Below are positions 50,984-58,705 of a stretch of 64,000 bases of DNA, piece by piece; position 1 is the stretch's first letter, and each line of letters starts with the position of its first letter. Made by a program: the position numbers and the translations under genes. Under the pieces are notes generated by a model, which made no database searches, was not told the DNA's origin, and was given only the letters and a program-made list of their open reading frames with translations. Origin of the DNA: Bifidobacterium imperatoris (GTDB taxonomy: Bacteria; Actinomycetota; Actinomycetes; Actinomycetales; Bifidobacteriaceae). The DNA is taken from contig NZ_NMWV01000011.1 of NCBI RefSeq assembly GCF_002860405.1, positions 1 through 64,000 on the forward strand, in the 5' to 3' direction.

Positions 50984-52564
50984 ATGGCGAACACGCAGAA
51001 GGTCATGACCTTGGAGGACACCGCCAAGCTCATCGCCAAAGTCCACGCCAACGCCACAGGCGGCGCGAAGTTCGAATACGACAATGCCAAGGGCGAATAC
51101 GGGAACGTCGCCGCCTACATGGCCGCCCACACGGACGGCAGGGTGTACGGCGTGAAATTCCCCAAATACACGTACAGCAACACGCCAACCGGCGTGAAGA
51201 CCCGAGACAACGCCAACCTGGCCATCGAGATCAGCACCAACGACAAGGCCGGCCGCGACGACTACGCGCCCCTGAACGCCTTCCGCGTGTGGGACGTGAA
51301 CGCCACCGTGGACGACGACGGCGTGCCCCACGTCACCGCCATCGACGGCATCGACACCCGCTTCAAACGCGACGGCAGCAACGGCGACGTGTACGTCATG
51401 ACATGCCCCGGATACTACAAGCTCGACAGCACGAGCACCCACAACGAATTCCTCTACAGCGACACCCAATACGACGGCTACACACCATTGCCCGGCGTGC
51501 TGCTGCCCGACGGCAGCAAACGACCATGCCTGTTGTTCGCGAAATACGCCGCCTCCCTCGACTCCCAGCAACGCCCCCTGTCCGTCAGCGGCAAGGAGAT
51601 CGACCGCGAATTCGGATCCCAGAACCGAGCCATCGACTACGCGCTCAAAAAAGGCAAGGGCTACGCCGGCCGATGCGCCGGCGACAACTTCTACATCCAG
51701 CTCATGCTCATGCTCAAATACGCCACCAAAAACTCGGACGTGCTCGGCGGCTGCTGGCAGTACACGCCTCAGACCGCCGTCACCAAGGCCGAAACCGGCG
51801 TCAAGCGCGTCATCATCGCCACCAGCAGCGCCGGCAACTTCGACATCGGCAGCACCATCAACATCGGCACCGACAAGGAACGCAACAACACCGGCAACTA
51901 CAGCGCCGCCCGCGCCCGCACCATCCTGAGCAAGACCAACCTCGACGCCAACAACACCGCCCTCAACCTCGACGGCGACGCCATCACCACGACCACCGCA
52001 TGCTTCGTCAGCAGCATGCCGTGGAAGACCGGGGCCACCGACAAGCTGCTCGGCACCGACGGCCGCCCATCCGCCGCGTTCGCCGCCAACCACCAACCCA
52101 TCCGCCTACAGGGCATCGAACTATTCAACGGCATCTACGAGACCGACGCCGACCTCATCGTCAACGCCGTCAAGGAAAGCGACGACAAGGGCCGACTCGA
52201 CATCTACCGCGTGTTCGACATCACCAAGGCCAGCAAGACATCGACGGCGAACTACACCAAGATCGGCGAATTCCCGGCCCGCACCAAAGCCATCGACAAC
52301 TCGTGGAAACAAGCCGAGGACTTCACGCTGTCCAACGGTGTGCTCATCCCCACCGGCATCGCGGCCACCAGCACCACCGGCCTGTGCGATGGCGTATACG
52401 CCAACCCGCTCACATCCCAAGGCCTCCGACAGGTGCGGCGCTTCGGCGGCCTCTGGGGCGGGGCTGCCTGCGGCGCTTTCGCCGTGTACCTCTCGGACGG
52501 CCTCGCGGGTCGCCGGTGGGGCGTCGGGGGCCGCCTTTCTGCGCTCGGTCGCACGAAGGCGTAG
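50984..52564 (+). CDS. DGR target: receptor-binding protein with C-type-lectin-like variable end
   Basis: The 526-residue protein has a beta-rich central part including MTLEDTAKLIAKVHANA, DYALKKGKGYAGRCAGDNFYIQLMLMLKYATKNSDVLGG and a linker. It ends with the variable C-type lectin fold: GGLWGGAACGAFAVYLSDGL and the AGRRWGVGG end. The last 36 codons (52432-52539) form the variable repeat written from the downstream template repeat. It is likely the phage's receptor-binding tip. GAAGGAGCC lies upstream. Confidence 0.92.
   Translation: MANTQKVMTLEDTAKLIAKVHANATGGAKFEYDNAKGEYGNVAAYMAAHTDGRVYGVKFPKYTYSNTPTGVKTRDNANLAIEISTNDKAGRDDYAPLNAFRVWDVNATVDDDGVPHVTAIDGIDTRFKRDGSNGDVYVMTCPGYYKLDSTSTHNEFLYSDTQYDGYTPLPGVLLPDGSKRPCLLFAKYAASLDSQQRPLSVSGKEIDREFGSQNRAIDYALKKGKGYAGRCAGDNFYIQLMLMLKYATKNSDVLGGCWQYTPQTAVTKAETGVKRVIIATSSAGNFDIGSTINIGTDKERNNTGNYSAARARTILSKTNLDANNTALNLDGDAITTTTACFVSSMPWKTGATDKLLGTDGRPSAAFAANHQPIRLQGIELFNGIYETDADLIVNAVKESDDKGRLDIYRVFDITKASKTSTANYTKIGEFPARTKAIDNSWKQAEDFTLSNGVLIPTGIAATSTTGLCDGVYANPLTSQGLRQVRRFGGLWGGAACGAFAVYLSDGLAGRRWGVGGRLSALGRTKA
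52432..52539 (+). repeat. DGR variable repeat (VR)
   Basis: This 108-bp segment at the 3' end of the target gene aligns without gaps to the template repeat 241 bp downstream. It differs at 18 positions, all of them A in the template, and at no other position. It covers the C-terminal lectin-like codons. Homology ends just after a GC-only stretch at about 52524-52535. Confidence 0.96.
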
Positions 52565-52592
52565 CCGCAGTGCGATGGGGGTGAAGCGCAGC

Positions 52593-52612
52593 GAGGGGGC
52601 GAAAGCCCCCTC
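52593..52612 (+). promoter_or_regulatory. IMH-type hairpin after VR
   Basis: A perfect 8-bp stem GAGGGGGC/GCCCCCTC has a GAAA tetraloop, 28 bp past the target stop. It matches the hairpin placed after VR that supports mutagenic homing in studied DGRs. Confidence 0.8.
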
Positions 52613-52672
52613 CTACGTTTCGCAAGCAATCTTTGGGATTTGTGGCGGTACGCCTCCGACGTTCGTGCGCTT

Positions 52673-52780
52673 GGTGCAGCGCTTCGGCAACCTCAGGAAC
52701 GGGGCTGCCTGCGGCGCTTTCGCCGTGAACCTCACGAACGACCTCGCGAATCGCAGGTGGAACATCGGGGGCCGCATATC
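52673..52780 (+). repeat. DGR template repeat (TR)
   Basis: The 108-bp non-coding template contains 20 adenines. Eighteen are changed in the VR and two are unchanged, with no change at the other 88 bases. Adenines cluster as AAC pairs that give Asn codons. It lies between the target gene and the reverse transcriptase on the same strand. Confidence 0.96.
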
Positions 52781-52945
52781 CGGTCAATCCTGTCAACAAA
52801 CACGATCATTACGCCACAACTACCCTCCACGCCAGCCAGTGAGAGGGCATGCCACGGCCCAGCCGAAAATCCAACCGAGCACCCGGCCGGTACCCGAACC
52901 CCTCCAGCAACGGGGAACGCCGGCATAGTCCAGATAGGAAACGCT

Positions 52946-54220
52946 CTGAAAACCCACTGCAAGAACACCCATTGCGCCACCCCCGCGTTCGTCCGCGCCG
53001 CGATCAGCCACTACCTCAAAGGCAAACAATCCCGGCGCGACGTCACCCGCTTCCTCGCCGCCAATCCAGACCTCGACCTGCTCGCCATGCGGATCGCCGA
53101 CGAAATCCGCGAAGGCCGCTTCCGAGACACGAGGATCACGTACTTCAACCGCATCGAACCGATCAGCAACAAGCACCGCGTCATCGGCCGGGAATCGGTC
53201 AGACACCAAATCTACGACCATGTGGCCGTCATGGCGCTCCAGCCGCTCTTCGACGCGAAGGTGGGACGATGGCAGACCGCCAGCATCCCCAATCGCGGCA
53301 CCATCGACGCGCGCAGGGCAATCAAACGCTGGACACGCGAACGAAGCTCGAAATGGTTCGTGAAGCTGGACGTGCGCAAATACTATCCGAGCATCGACCG
53401 GCCGACCCTCAAGAGACTGCTCGCCAGAGACGTCGGCGACCCGATCCTGCTGCGCCTCGTGTACCACCTCATCGACCGATACCAAGGCGACAACGGCCTC
53501 AACCTCGGCAGCTACCTAAGCCAATGGCTCGCCAACTACTACCTCAGCCATGCCTACCACTGGATCGAATCGCCGGCCATGACCATCGAACGCACCAGCC
53601 GGCGCACCGGCGAGATCACCACCCGCAGGCTCATCACGCACCAACTGTGGTACATGGACGACCTGCTGCTCATCGGCACCTCCAAACGAGACCTCAAGAT
53701 CGCCGCCCGCCGCATCGTCCATTACCTGCGAGACCGGCTCAGACTCGACGTGCACGAGGAATGGAACTGCAAACGCCTCGACCTCGAACCCATCGACATG
53801 GTGGGCTACACGTTCCGGCCCCACGGCCGCGTCAACATCCGCAGCGGCGTATTCCTCCGCGCCCGCCGAACGTTCAACAAAGCCCGACGTCGGCCAATGA
53901 GCGTGTTCCTCGCGCGACGCTGCTGCTCCTACTACGGATACCTGCGCAACAGCGACAGCATCCGATACCGGCGACGCCACCGCATCGACCACACCATGCG
54001 CCGCGCCACCCGGCACCTATCCACCCAATACAGGAAGGCAAACCAATGCTCCAGACAGTATCCAGCCCCGAACCCCTCGAAGAGGTCAGCTACTACCCGC
54101 GCGGCGACGGCCTCGCGGACATCCGCATCCGCCGCAACCTCGCCACCGTCCTGCACGAGGACGGCGATACCGCATGGACGGAATACACCGCCGACGAAGC
54201 CTATACCGTGCGCGACCTGA
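52946..54220 (+). CDS. DGR reverse transcriptase
   Basis: The product is about 424 residues. It copies the TR RNA with adenine-specific errors. Core motifs are KLDVRKYYPSIDRPTLK (motif 3-like), NLGSYLSQWLANYYLSHAYHWIE (DGR-type motif 4), and the catalytic YMDD in LWYMDDLLLIGTSKRDLK. RIDHTMRRATRHLSTQY ends the conserved part. There is no in-frame ATG, GTG or TTG between TR and the core. The start at CTG 52946 with AGGAA 5 bases upstream is tentative. The last 55 residues run through the next gene in another frame, suggesting a lost stop. Confidence 0.9.
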   Translation: MKTHCKNTHCATPAFVRAAISHYLKGKQSRRDVTRFLAANPDLDLLAMRIADEIREGRFRDTRITYFNRIEPISNKHRVIGRESVRHQIYDHVAVMALQPLFDAKVGRWQTASIPNRGTIDARRAIKRWTRERSSKWFVKLDVRKYYPSIDRPTLKRLLARDVGDPILLRLVYHLIDRYQGDNGLNLGSYLSQWLANYYLSHAYHWIESPAMTIERTSRRTGEITTRRLITHQLWYMDDLLLIGTSKRDLKIAARRIVHYLRDRLRLDVHEEWNCKRLDLEPIDMVGYTFRPHGRVNIRSGVFLRARRTFNKARRRPMSVFLARRCCSYYGYLRNSDSIRYRRRHRIDHTMRRATRHLSTQYRKANQCSRQYPAPNPSKRSATTRAATASRTSASAATSPPSCTRTAIPHGRNTPPTKPIPCAT

Positions 54221-54381
54221 CCGAGCAGGAAGCCATCGAACAAGCCGATTCGATATGGCTGGACTGCCTGCAAGCCTCCAAGACCGACAGCGAACGACTC
54301 AGCGAACTGGAGGCGTCCAGCCTCGATCAGGACGAGGCATTGGCCGAAATCTACCAGCTCCTCGCAGGAGGTGAAGCATGA
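54046..54381 (+). CDS. Acidic tail-region protein
   Basis: The 111-residue protein (EPLEEVSYYPRGDGLADIRIRRNLATVLHEDGDTAWTEYTADEAYTVRDLTEQEAIEQADSIWLDCLQ) begins at an ATG behind AGGAAGG and overlaps the reverse transcriptase frame by 175 bp. It resembles conserved phage proteins that follow tail fibres. It is not an Avd helical bundle. The stop overlaps the next start. Confidence 0.75.
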   Translation: MLQTVSSPEPLEEVSYYPRGDGLADIRIRRNLATVLHEDGDTAWTEYTADEAYTVRDLTEQEAIEQADSIWLDCLQASKTDSERLSELEASSLDQDEALAEIYQLLAGGEA

Positions 54382-54512
54382 GCAAAGCCATGATCCGCGT
54401 CTACGCCCGCCTCGTCATCGCCGGCCGCAAGACCATCGACGACGTACCCGAAGCCGGCCGCGAAGCCGTACAGGCATACATCGACGGCCTCGCGGGGGAG
54501 GGCGGCGAGTGA
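54378..54512 (+). CDS. CD1375/XkdX-like small protein
   Basis: The 44-residue protein (MSKAMIRVYARLVIAGRKTI, then DDVPEAGREAVQAYI) matches the short phage proteins that sit between the tail genes and the holin. ATGA overlaps the previous stop, AGGAGGTG lies upstream, and it is too short for common gene cut-offs. Confidence 0.8.
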   Translation: MSKAMIRVYARLVIAGRKTIDDVPEAGREAVQAYIDGLAGEGGE

Positions 54513-54832
54513 ACCCCATAGCCCAACAGCTCACCGTCTGGGCCGCCACCGGCATCATCGGAGCGATCGCCGGCTACGCGATCGCATGGTGCCGCAGCCG
54601 CATCAAACGCGACGGCGCTATGGACGTGGGCGTGCGCGTCCTGCTCCTATGCGAACTCGAACGCCAGCAACGCGAACTCGTCGCAGGCGGGGCCACCGCT
54701 GACAACGAGACCAAGGCCCGCGCCCAGACCGTCTACGACGCCTACCACCAACTCGGAGGCAACGGGCACGGCACCCAAGTCAACAACGACATCCAGAACA
54801 TGCCGATAGCCCCGAAAAAACCACAGGTTTAG
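54509..54832 (+). CDS. Single-pass membrane protein, holin region
   Basis: The 107-residue protein has one N-terminal membrane segment (LTVWAATGIIGAIAGYAIAWC) and a charged cytoplasmic part (ELERQQRELVAGGATADNETKARAQTVYDAYHQLGG). The GTG start at 54509 overlaps the previous stop. It could be a pinholin, holin partner or spanin-like piece. The family is uncertain. Confidence 0.7.
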   Translation: MNPIAQQLTVWAATGIIGAIAGYAIAWCRSRIKRDGAMDVGVRVLLLCELERQQRELVAGGATADNETKARAQTVYDAYHQLGGNGHGTQVNNDIQNMPIAPKKPQV

Positions 54833-54861
54833 CCCTCGCCGATCCCGGCGGGGGCTATTTT
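54831..54861 (+). terminator. Terminator before the endolysin gene
   Basis: A GC-rich stem (AGCCC, TCGCCG, loop, CGGCGGGGGCT) is followed by ATTTTC. It overlaps the stop codon of the previous gene. Confidence 0.75.
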
Positions 54862-54894
54862 CATGCCCACCCAACACACAGGAAGGATAAGAAT

Positions 54895-56127
54895 TTGGGC
54901 AAATACAAGAACAAAAGCAAGCCGATCACCGCGCTCATCGCCGCAATCGTCGCCATGCTGCTCGCCACCGCGCCGGCCATCGCAATGGCCGACATGGTCG
55001 GCATCGACGTGTCCGGCTGGCAGGCCGCGAACGTCACCTGCACCGCCAGCTACGACTTCGCCGTCGTCAAGGTCAGTCAGGGCATCGGCTTCGAGAACTC
55101 CAGTTGGCGCACGCAGGCCAAATGCGTGACCGACCGAGGCAAGAGCCTCGGCCTCTACCACTACGCAGGCGGCAACAACGCCACCAGCGAGGCCGACTAC
55201 TTCGTCGCCAAGGCGAGGGACTACATCGGCAAGGCCGTGCTCGTGCTCGACTGGGAGTCCTACCAGAACGCCCAGTGGGGCAACAGCAACTGGGTGCGCC
55301 AGTTCGTGCAGCGCGTCCACACGCTCACCGGCGTATGGCCGATGGTGTACGTGCAGGCCAGCGCTCTCAACCAGATACCCAGCGACGTGCGTGCCAACTG
55401 CGGCCTATGGGTCGCCCAGTACGCCAGCAACGCGCCCACCGGCTACCAAAGCCGACCGTGGAACTACAGCCTGTACGGCGAGGCCATGCGCCAGTACACC
55501 TCCAACGGCTGGATCAGCGGCTACAACGGCCCGCTCGACCTCAACTACTTCCGAGGCGACGCATCCCAGTGGCAGGCCTACGCCAACCCGGCCGGCAAGG
55601 CGCAGACCACGACCCCGCCGCAGGTCGAGAAGCCGCCGACCCAGACCGTCGATCTACAGGCCCTCGCCACCGCCACGATCCGTGGCGACTACGGCAACGG
55701 CCAGCAGCGGCGCGACGCGCTCGGCGCGAACTACGACAAGGTCATGGCGATCGTCAACCAGCGCCTCAACGCCGGCACCACCACGACGCAGCAGGCCACG
55801 ACCTCCAACACCACCCGTGTGACCGTTCGCTCTGGTGACACCATGAGCGCGATCGCCACACGCACCGGCCTGTGGCCGCTGTCCAAGTGGAGCGTGCCCA
55901 GCGGCAACCTCAACCTGATCTACCCCGGTCAGGTCGTCGCCTACAACGGCGGCGGCAGCACCGCCACCGCCGGCAACGCCCCACCGGCGACCCGCACCGT
56001 GACCGTCCGCAGCGGCGACACCCTCAGCGGCATCGCGGCCCGCCTCGGCATCAGCTACACGCAGCTCACCGGCTATCGCAGCGGCAACCCCAACGTGATC
56101 TACCCCGGCGAAGTTCTGCATTACTGA
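54895..56127 (+). CDS. Endolysin: secreted GH25 muramidase with CW_7 and two LysM repeats
   Basis: The 410-residue protein has an N-terminal Sec signal (SKPITALIAAIVAMLLATAPAIAMA). A GH25 domain follows (MVGIDVSGWQAANV, the catalytic AVLVLDWESY and GLWVAQYASNA). A CW_7 wall-binding domain comes next (LATATIRGDYGNGQQRRDALGANYDKVMAIVNQRLN). It ends with two LysM domains (VTVRSGDTMSAIATRTGL to NLIYPGQVV; VTVRSGDTLSGIAARLGI to NVIYPGEVL). The TTG at 54895 follows AGGAAGGATAAG. A signal peptide on a phage lysin implies host Sec export, with holin giving timing. Confidence 0.93.
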   Translation: MGKYKNKSKPITALIAAIVAMLLATAPAIAMADMVGIDVSGWQAANVTCTASYDFAVVKVSQGIGFENSSWRTQAKCVTDRGKSLGLYHYAGGNNATSEADYFVAKARDYIGKAVLVLDWESYQNAQWGNSNWVRQFVQRVHTLTGVWPMVYVQASALNQIPSDVRANCGLWVAQYASNAPTGYQSRPWNYSLYGEAMRQYTSNGWISGYNGPLDLNYFRGDASQWQAYANPAGKAQTTTPPQVEKPPTQTVDLQALATATIRGDYGNGQQRRDALGANYDKVMAIVNQRLNAGTTTTQQATTSNTTRVTVRSGDTMSAIATRTGLWPLSKWSVPSGNLNLIYPGQVVAYNGGGSTATAGNAPPATRTVTVRSGDTLSGIAARLGISYTQLTGYRSGNPNVIYPGEVLHY

Positions 56128-56143
56128 GAGCCAACCCGAACCC

Positions 56144-56187
56144 AACCTAGGAACCTTGCACCCGACACTGGGCGAGGTTCCTAGGTT
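56144..56187 (+). repeat. Hairpin between endolysin and holin genes
   Basis: Perfect 13-bp arms AACCTAGGAACCT and AGGTTCCTAGGTT (56144-56156, 56175-56187) enclose an inner CCC/GGG. No U-tract follows. It could damp read-through into the holin gene. Confidence 0.7.
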
Positions 56188-56211
56188 CCAAATCACAGAA
56201 TCGAGGACAAT

Positions 56212-56475
56212 ATGACCGACGAAAACACCGAACCGAAGACCGCCAGCACGGAGCCGACCGTGCCTGATTGGCTGCTGCCGAACCGAGCCTATGACGTGCT
56301 CAAATGGCTCGCGCTGATCGTGCTGCCGGCCATCGGCGTGCTCGTGCAGACCCTCGGCCCCGTCTGGGGCTGGACGTGGGCCGATCCGGCCGCGACGACC
56401 ATCAACGCCGTCGACCTGACCATCGGCGTCGTCATCGGCGCAAGCACCCTCAAGGCATACGCCACCAAGCACTGA
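56212..56475 (+). CDS. Holin
   Basis: The 87-residue protein has an N-terminal polar part and two hydrophobic segments (KWLALIVLPAIGVLVQTL and TIGVVIGASTLKAYA), fitting the small phage holin of the LL-H/Dp-1 type. It opens the membrane to the endolysin substrate. It lies after the endolysin, an order seen in some actinobacterial phages. Confidence 0.8.
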   Translation: MTDENTEPKTASTEPTVPDWLLPNRAYDVLKWLALIVLPAIGVLVQTLGPVWGWTWADPAATTINAVDLTIGVVIGASTLKAYATKH

Positions 56476-56481
56476 CAAAAC

Positions 56482-56530
56482 AAAGCCCCCGAACCCATCG
56501 CATTCAACGCGGTAGGCTCGGGGGCTTTTC
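56482..56530 (+). terminator. Bidirectional terminator between holin and integrase
   Basis: The stems AAAGCCCCCGA and TCGGGGGCTTT (56482-56492, 56518-56528) have T/A-rich flanks on both strands, so it can end both the late operon and the integrase message. Confidence 0.88.
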
Positions 56531-56543
56531 GTCGTATATGGGG

Positions 56544-57368
56544 CTAGGCGGCGAGGCGCGTGGCGGCGACCGCCGCCCTCAATCGATCGTCCGGCATGGC
56601 GATGTACCGTTGCGTGGTCTCGACCGAGGCATGGCCTAGGAGCTTGGAGACGAGCAGCAGGTCTCGCGTGGCGGCGTAGGTCGTGGTCGCGTACCTGTGG
56701 CGCAGGCTGTGCGCAGTCCATCCGTCGCCGAGCAGCGTCGAGAGGTGCCGGCCGATGTAGCTCGACTCGACGTGTCCCGACCATCGGCCGGGGAAGCAGT
56801 AGCCGTGGGCGGATCGGATCAGCAGGGCGAGGTCGTCGCCGATCGGCACGATGCGCTGCTTGTCGCCCTTGCCTACGACGACGAGGCTCCAGCCCACGAG
56901 GTCGCGCATCACGTCGCGGCTGTGAACCTTCGCTATCTCGAAGCGCCTCAACCCGCATTCGGCACCGAGGCGCAGCATGAGCCGCTCCCCGTCTGTGGCC
57001 TTGCGCAATGCGGCGAGTATGACCATGTCCGGGCACGGCCGTGGGTGAGGTTCGGGGCGCTTGACTGTCGGCAGGAACTCGCTCGGATCGCACTCGGATC
57101 GGCCGGACACCTTGAGCCATCGGAAATAGCTGACGCAGGCGTTCTTAGCGCCCTTGCGCGTCTCCGGCTTCCAGTCCTTCGCGGCGAAGTGCGCGAGCAG
57201 GTCGTCGCCCTCCACGTCCCTCGGATCGCCCTCAAGCGCCCTCGACAATGCGGACATCTGGCATCGGCGAGTGCCGATCGTGTTGGGGGAGTAGCCCGCC
57301 GCCTTGAGGGAGTCGAGCCATGAATTGATTGATTCTGCCCAGAGCGGGCTTGGATATTGTTTTTTCAC
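56544..57368 (-). CDS. int: Tyrosine-family integrase
   Basis: The 274-residue protein catalyses site-specific recombination at the tRNA-fMet core. Catalytic signatures are visible: the first Arg in AECGLRRFEIAKV, then VVVGKGDKQRIVPI, HSLRHRYATTTY with the second Arg, LGHASVETTQRYI with the His and the nucleophile Tyr. The N-terminal SAM-like region (NSWLDSLKAAGYSPNTIGTRRCQMSALSRAL) binds the core. It lies next to attR and points away from it. No excisionase was found. Confidence 0.93.
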   Translation of the reverse strand: MKKQYPSPLWAESINSWLDSLKAAGYSPNTIGTRRCQMSALSRALEGDPRDVEGDDLLAHFAAKDWKPETRKGAKNACVSYFRWLKVSGRSECDPSEFLPTVKRPEPHPRPCPDMVILAALRKATDGERLMLRLGAECGLRRFEIAKVHSRDVMRDLVGWSLVVVGKGDKQRIVPIGDDLALLIRSAHGYCFPGRWSGHVESSYIGRHLSTLLGDGWTAHSLRHRYATTTYAATRDLLLVSKLLGHASVETTQRYIAMPDDRLRAAVAATRLAA

Positions 57369-57419
57369 AGGACATCATCGCCCGTTCAGCGTGTTTGGCC
57401 CTGTAGGGCACGGCGGATA

Positions 57420-57453
57420 AACGAAAGGCCGCCACGAATAATCGTGACGGCCT
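57420..57453 (-). terminator. Terminator after the rebuilt tRNA-fMet
   Basis: The arms AGGCCG(C)CACGA and TCGTG(A)CGGCCT (57426-57452, one mismatch) are followed on the minus strand by TTTCGTTT. It lies in phage DNA, so the rebuilt tRNA gene uses a phage terminator. Confidence 0.8.
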
Positions 57454-57463
57454 CCGCCCGCAG

Positions 57464-57537
57464 TAGCGGGGACAGGATTTGAACCTGTGACCTCTGGGTT
57501 ATGAGCCCAGCGAGCTACCGAGCTGCTCCACCCCGCG
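57464..57537 (-). tRNA. Initiator tRNA-fMet (CAT), rebuilt by phage DNA
   Basis: The 74-nt gene without CCA has three G-C pairs at the anticodon stem bottom (GGG/CCC), a CTCATAA loop and a mismatched first acceptor pair (C1 against U72), both hallmarks of initiator tRNA. The 5' half up to the core is host DNA. The T-arm (ACAGG/CCTGT) and 3' acceptor come from the phage. The DNA after A73 reads CTG, not CCA. Confidence 0.9.
57489..57504. other. attR core
   Basis: The 16-bp core GACCTCTGGGTTATGA matches attL exactly. Flanking bases differ, which sets the crossover within this core. Confidence 0.85.
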
Positions 57538-57558
57538 TCGGCTTGTCTTTCAGACAGC

Positions 57559-57579
57559 TCTATCTACAATACTGATAGA
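57559..57579. promoter_or_regulatory. Small palindrome upstream of the homoserine acyltransferase gene
   Basis: The palindrome TCTATC-N9-GATAGA lies 86-106 bp before the start codon. It may be a regulator site. No ribosome-binding site precedes the ATG at 57665, and no riboswitch is recognisable. Confidence 0.4.
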
Positions 57580-57664
57580 TTGAATATTGTCAACGCGGAT
57601 GGCGCTCTTCGGCGTGTCGCGTTGCGGGGATGCAACATATCCGGAACAAGACCATAATGAAAAC

Positions 57665-58705
57665 ATGCCTATCAAGATTCCCAGCGGCCTGCCGGCCCGA
57701 GCCATTCTCGACTCCGAACGCATTTTTGCTCTCGAGAAGCCTGAAGCGGAGCGCCAACGCGTGCGCCCGCTCAAACTGGTAATCCTGAATTTGATGCCTA
57801 AAAAGATTGAGACCGAAACACAGTTGCTGAGGCTCATCTCCAAAAGCCCGTTGCAGGTTGAAGTCGATTTCATGAAGACCTCCACCCACGAGGCCACGCA
57901 TGTGTCCGCCGATCATCTGGTGAAGTTCTACGAGACGCTGGATGCGTTCAAAGACAATTACTATGACGGTTTTGTGGTTACCGGTGCTCCGGTGGAACAT
58001 ATGCCGTTCGAGGAAGTGGACTATTGGGAGGAGTTCAAGACCATTCTTGATTGGGCCTCCACCCATGTGTTCTCCACCATGTACCTGTGCTGGGGCGCAA
58101 TGGGCGCGCTGTATTACCGCTATGGTGTGCGCAAGGTGGACTATCCGCAAAAGATCTTCGGTGTGTTCCCGCAATATCTGCAGGATGAGTACTGCTTCTT
58201 GACTAATGGTTTTGATGAAATCGCTTTGCAGCCGCATTCGCGCCTGGCTGGCGTAAACGAGGCTGATTTGGCGCTGAAGAAGCAGGAGCTTCAAGTGCTG
58301 ACCTGGGGGCCGCAGTCCGGCCCGGGTCTAGTGGCTACGCGTGACTTTTCCGAAGTGTTCGCGCTGGGGCATTGGGAGTACGGCAAATACACGCTTGCTG
58401 AAGAGTATGAGCGCGATATGGCCAATGGCATGACCAACGTGCCGTTCCCGAAGAACTACTTCCCTCATGATGACCCGTCTTTGGAACCGCTGTTCAGCTG
58501 GCGTGCCCACGGCAATCTGTTGTGGCGCAACTGGCTGAACTGGGTGTATCAGACCACGCCATATGACCTGACCGAGGTCCCGGAGCTGAGGAAAGAGAAG
58601 AAGCTCGGCACCGATCGCTCGATTCGGCATTTGCCGGGAGGTCCACGCAAGGACAACTTCGAGCCATTCCTGCATGACGGCTACGGCGTGATTCAACGGG
58701 GTTGA
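57665..58705 (+). CDS. metA: MetA-family homoserine O-acyltransferase, probably acetyl-CoA dependent
   Basis: The 346-residue enzyme activates homoserine in methionine synthesis. It has the HTS/MetA architecture: catalytic Cys142 in YLCWGAMGALYY, and His236/Glu238 in LGHWEYG. At position 111 it has Glu (GAPVEHMPFEEVDYW). In this family Gly111 goes with succinyl-CoA and Glu111 with acetyl-CoA use. I chose the ATG at 57665; the first 26 codons of the longer frame are not conserved. It lies directly next to the tRNA. Confidence 0.93.
   Translation: MPIKIPSGLPARAILDSERIFALEKPEAERQRVRPLKLVILNLMPKKIETETQLLRLISKSPLQVEVDFMKTSTHEATHVSADHLVKFYETLDAFKDNYYDGFVVTGAPVEHMPFEEVDYWEEFKTILDWASTHVFSTMYLCWGAMGALYYRYGVRKVDYPQKIFGVFPQYLQDEYCFLTNGFDEIALQPHSRLAGVNEADLALKKQELQVLTWGPQSGPGLVATRDFSEVFALGHWEYGKYTLAEEYERDMANGMTNVPFPKNYFPHDDPSLEPLFSWRAHGNLLWRNWLNWVYQTTPYDLTEVPELRKEKKLGTDRSIRHLPGGPRKDNFEPFLHDGYGVIQRG

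Larger units (their letters stand above)
17344..57504. mobile_element. Siphovirus-type prophage with DGR, integrated in tRNA-fMet
   Basis: The element is bounded by a 16-bp direct repeat, GACCTCTGGGTTATGA, at 17344-17359 and 57489-57504, lying in the anticodon-to-T-arm part of tRNA-fMet. It has a full lysogeny, replication, packaging, head, tail, lysis and integrase order and is about 40.2 kb. All structural genes look intact, so it may be inducible. Tail genes (tape measure, tail tube, frameshifted chaperone, Dit) with no sheath gene point to a long non-contractile tail. Confidence 0.95.

Noticed and set aside
52640-52945. RT start at the TTG at 52640
   Set aside because: That start would translate the template repeat itself and a non-conserved stretch; the RT core begins near 52946.
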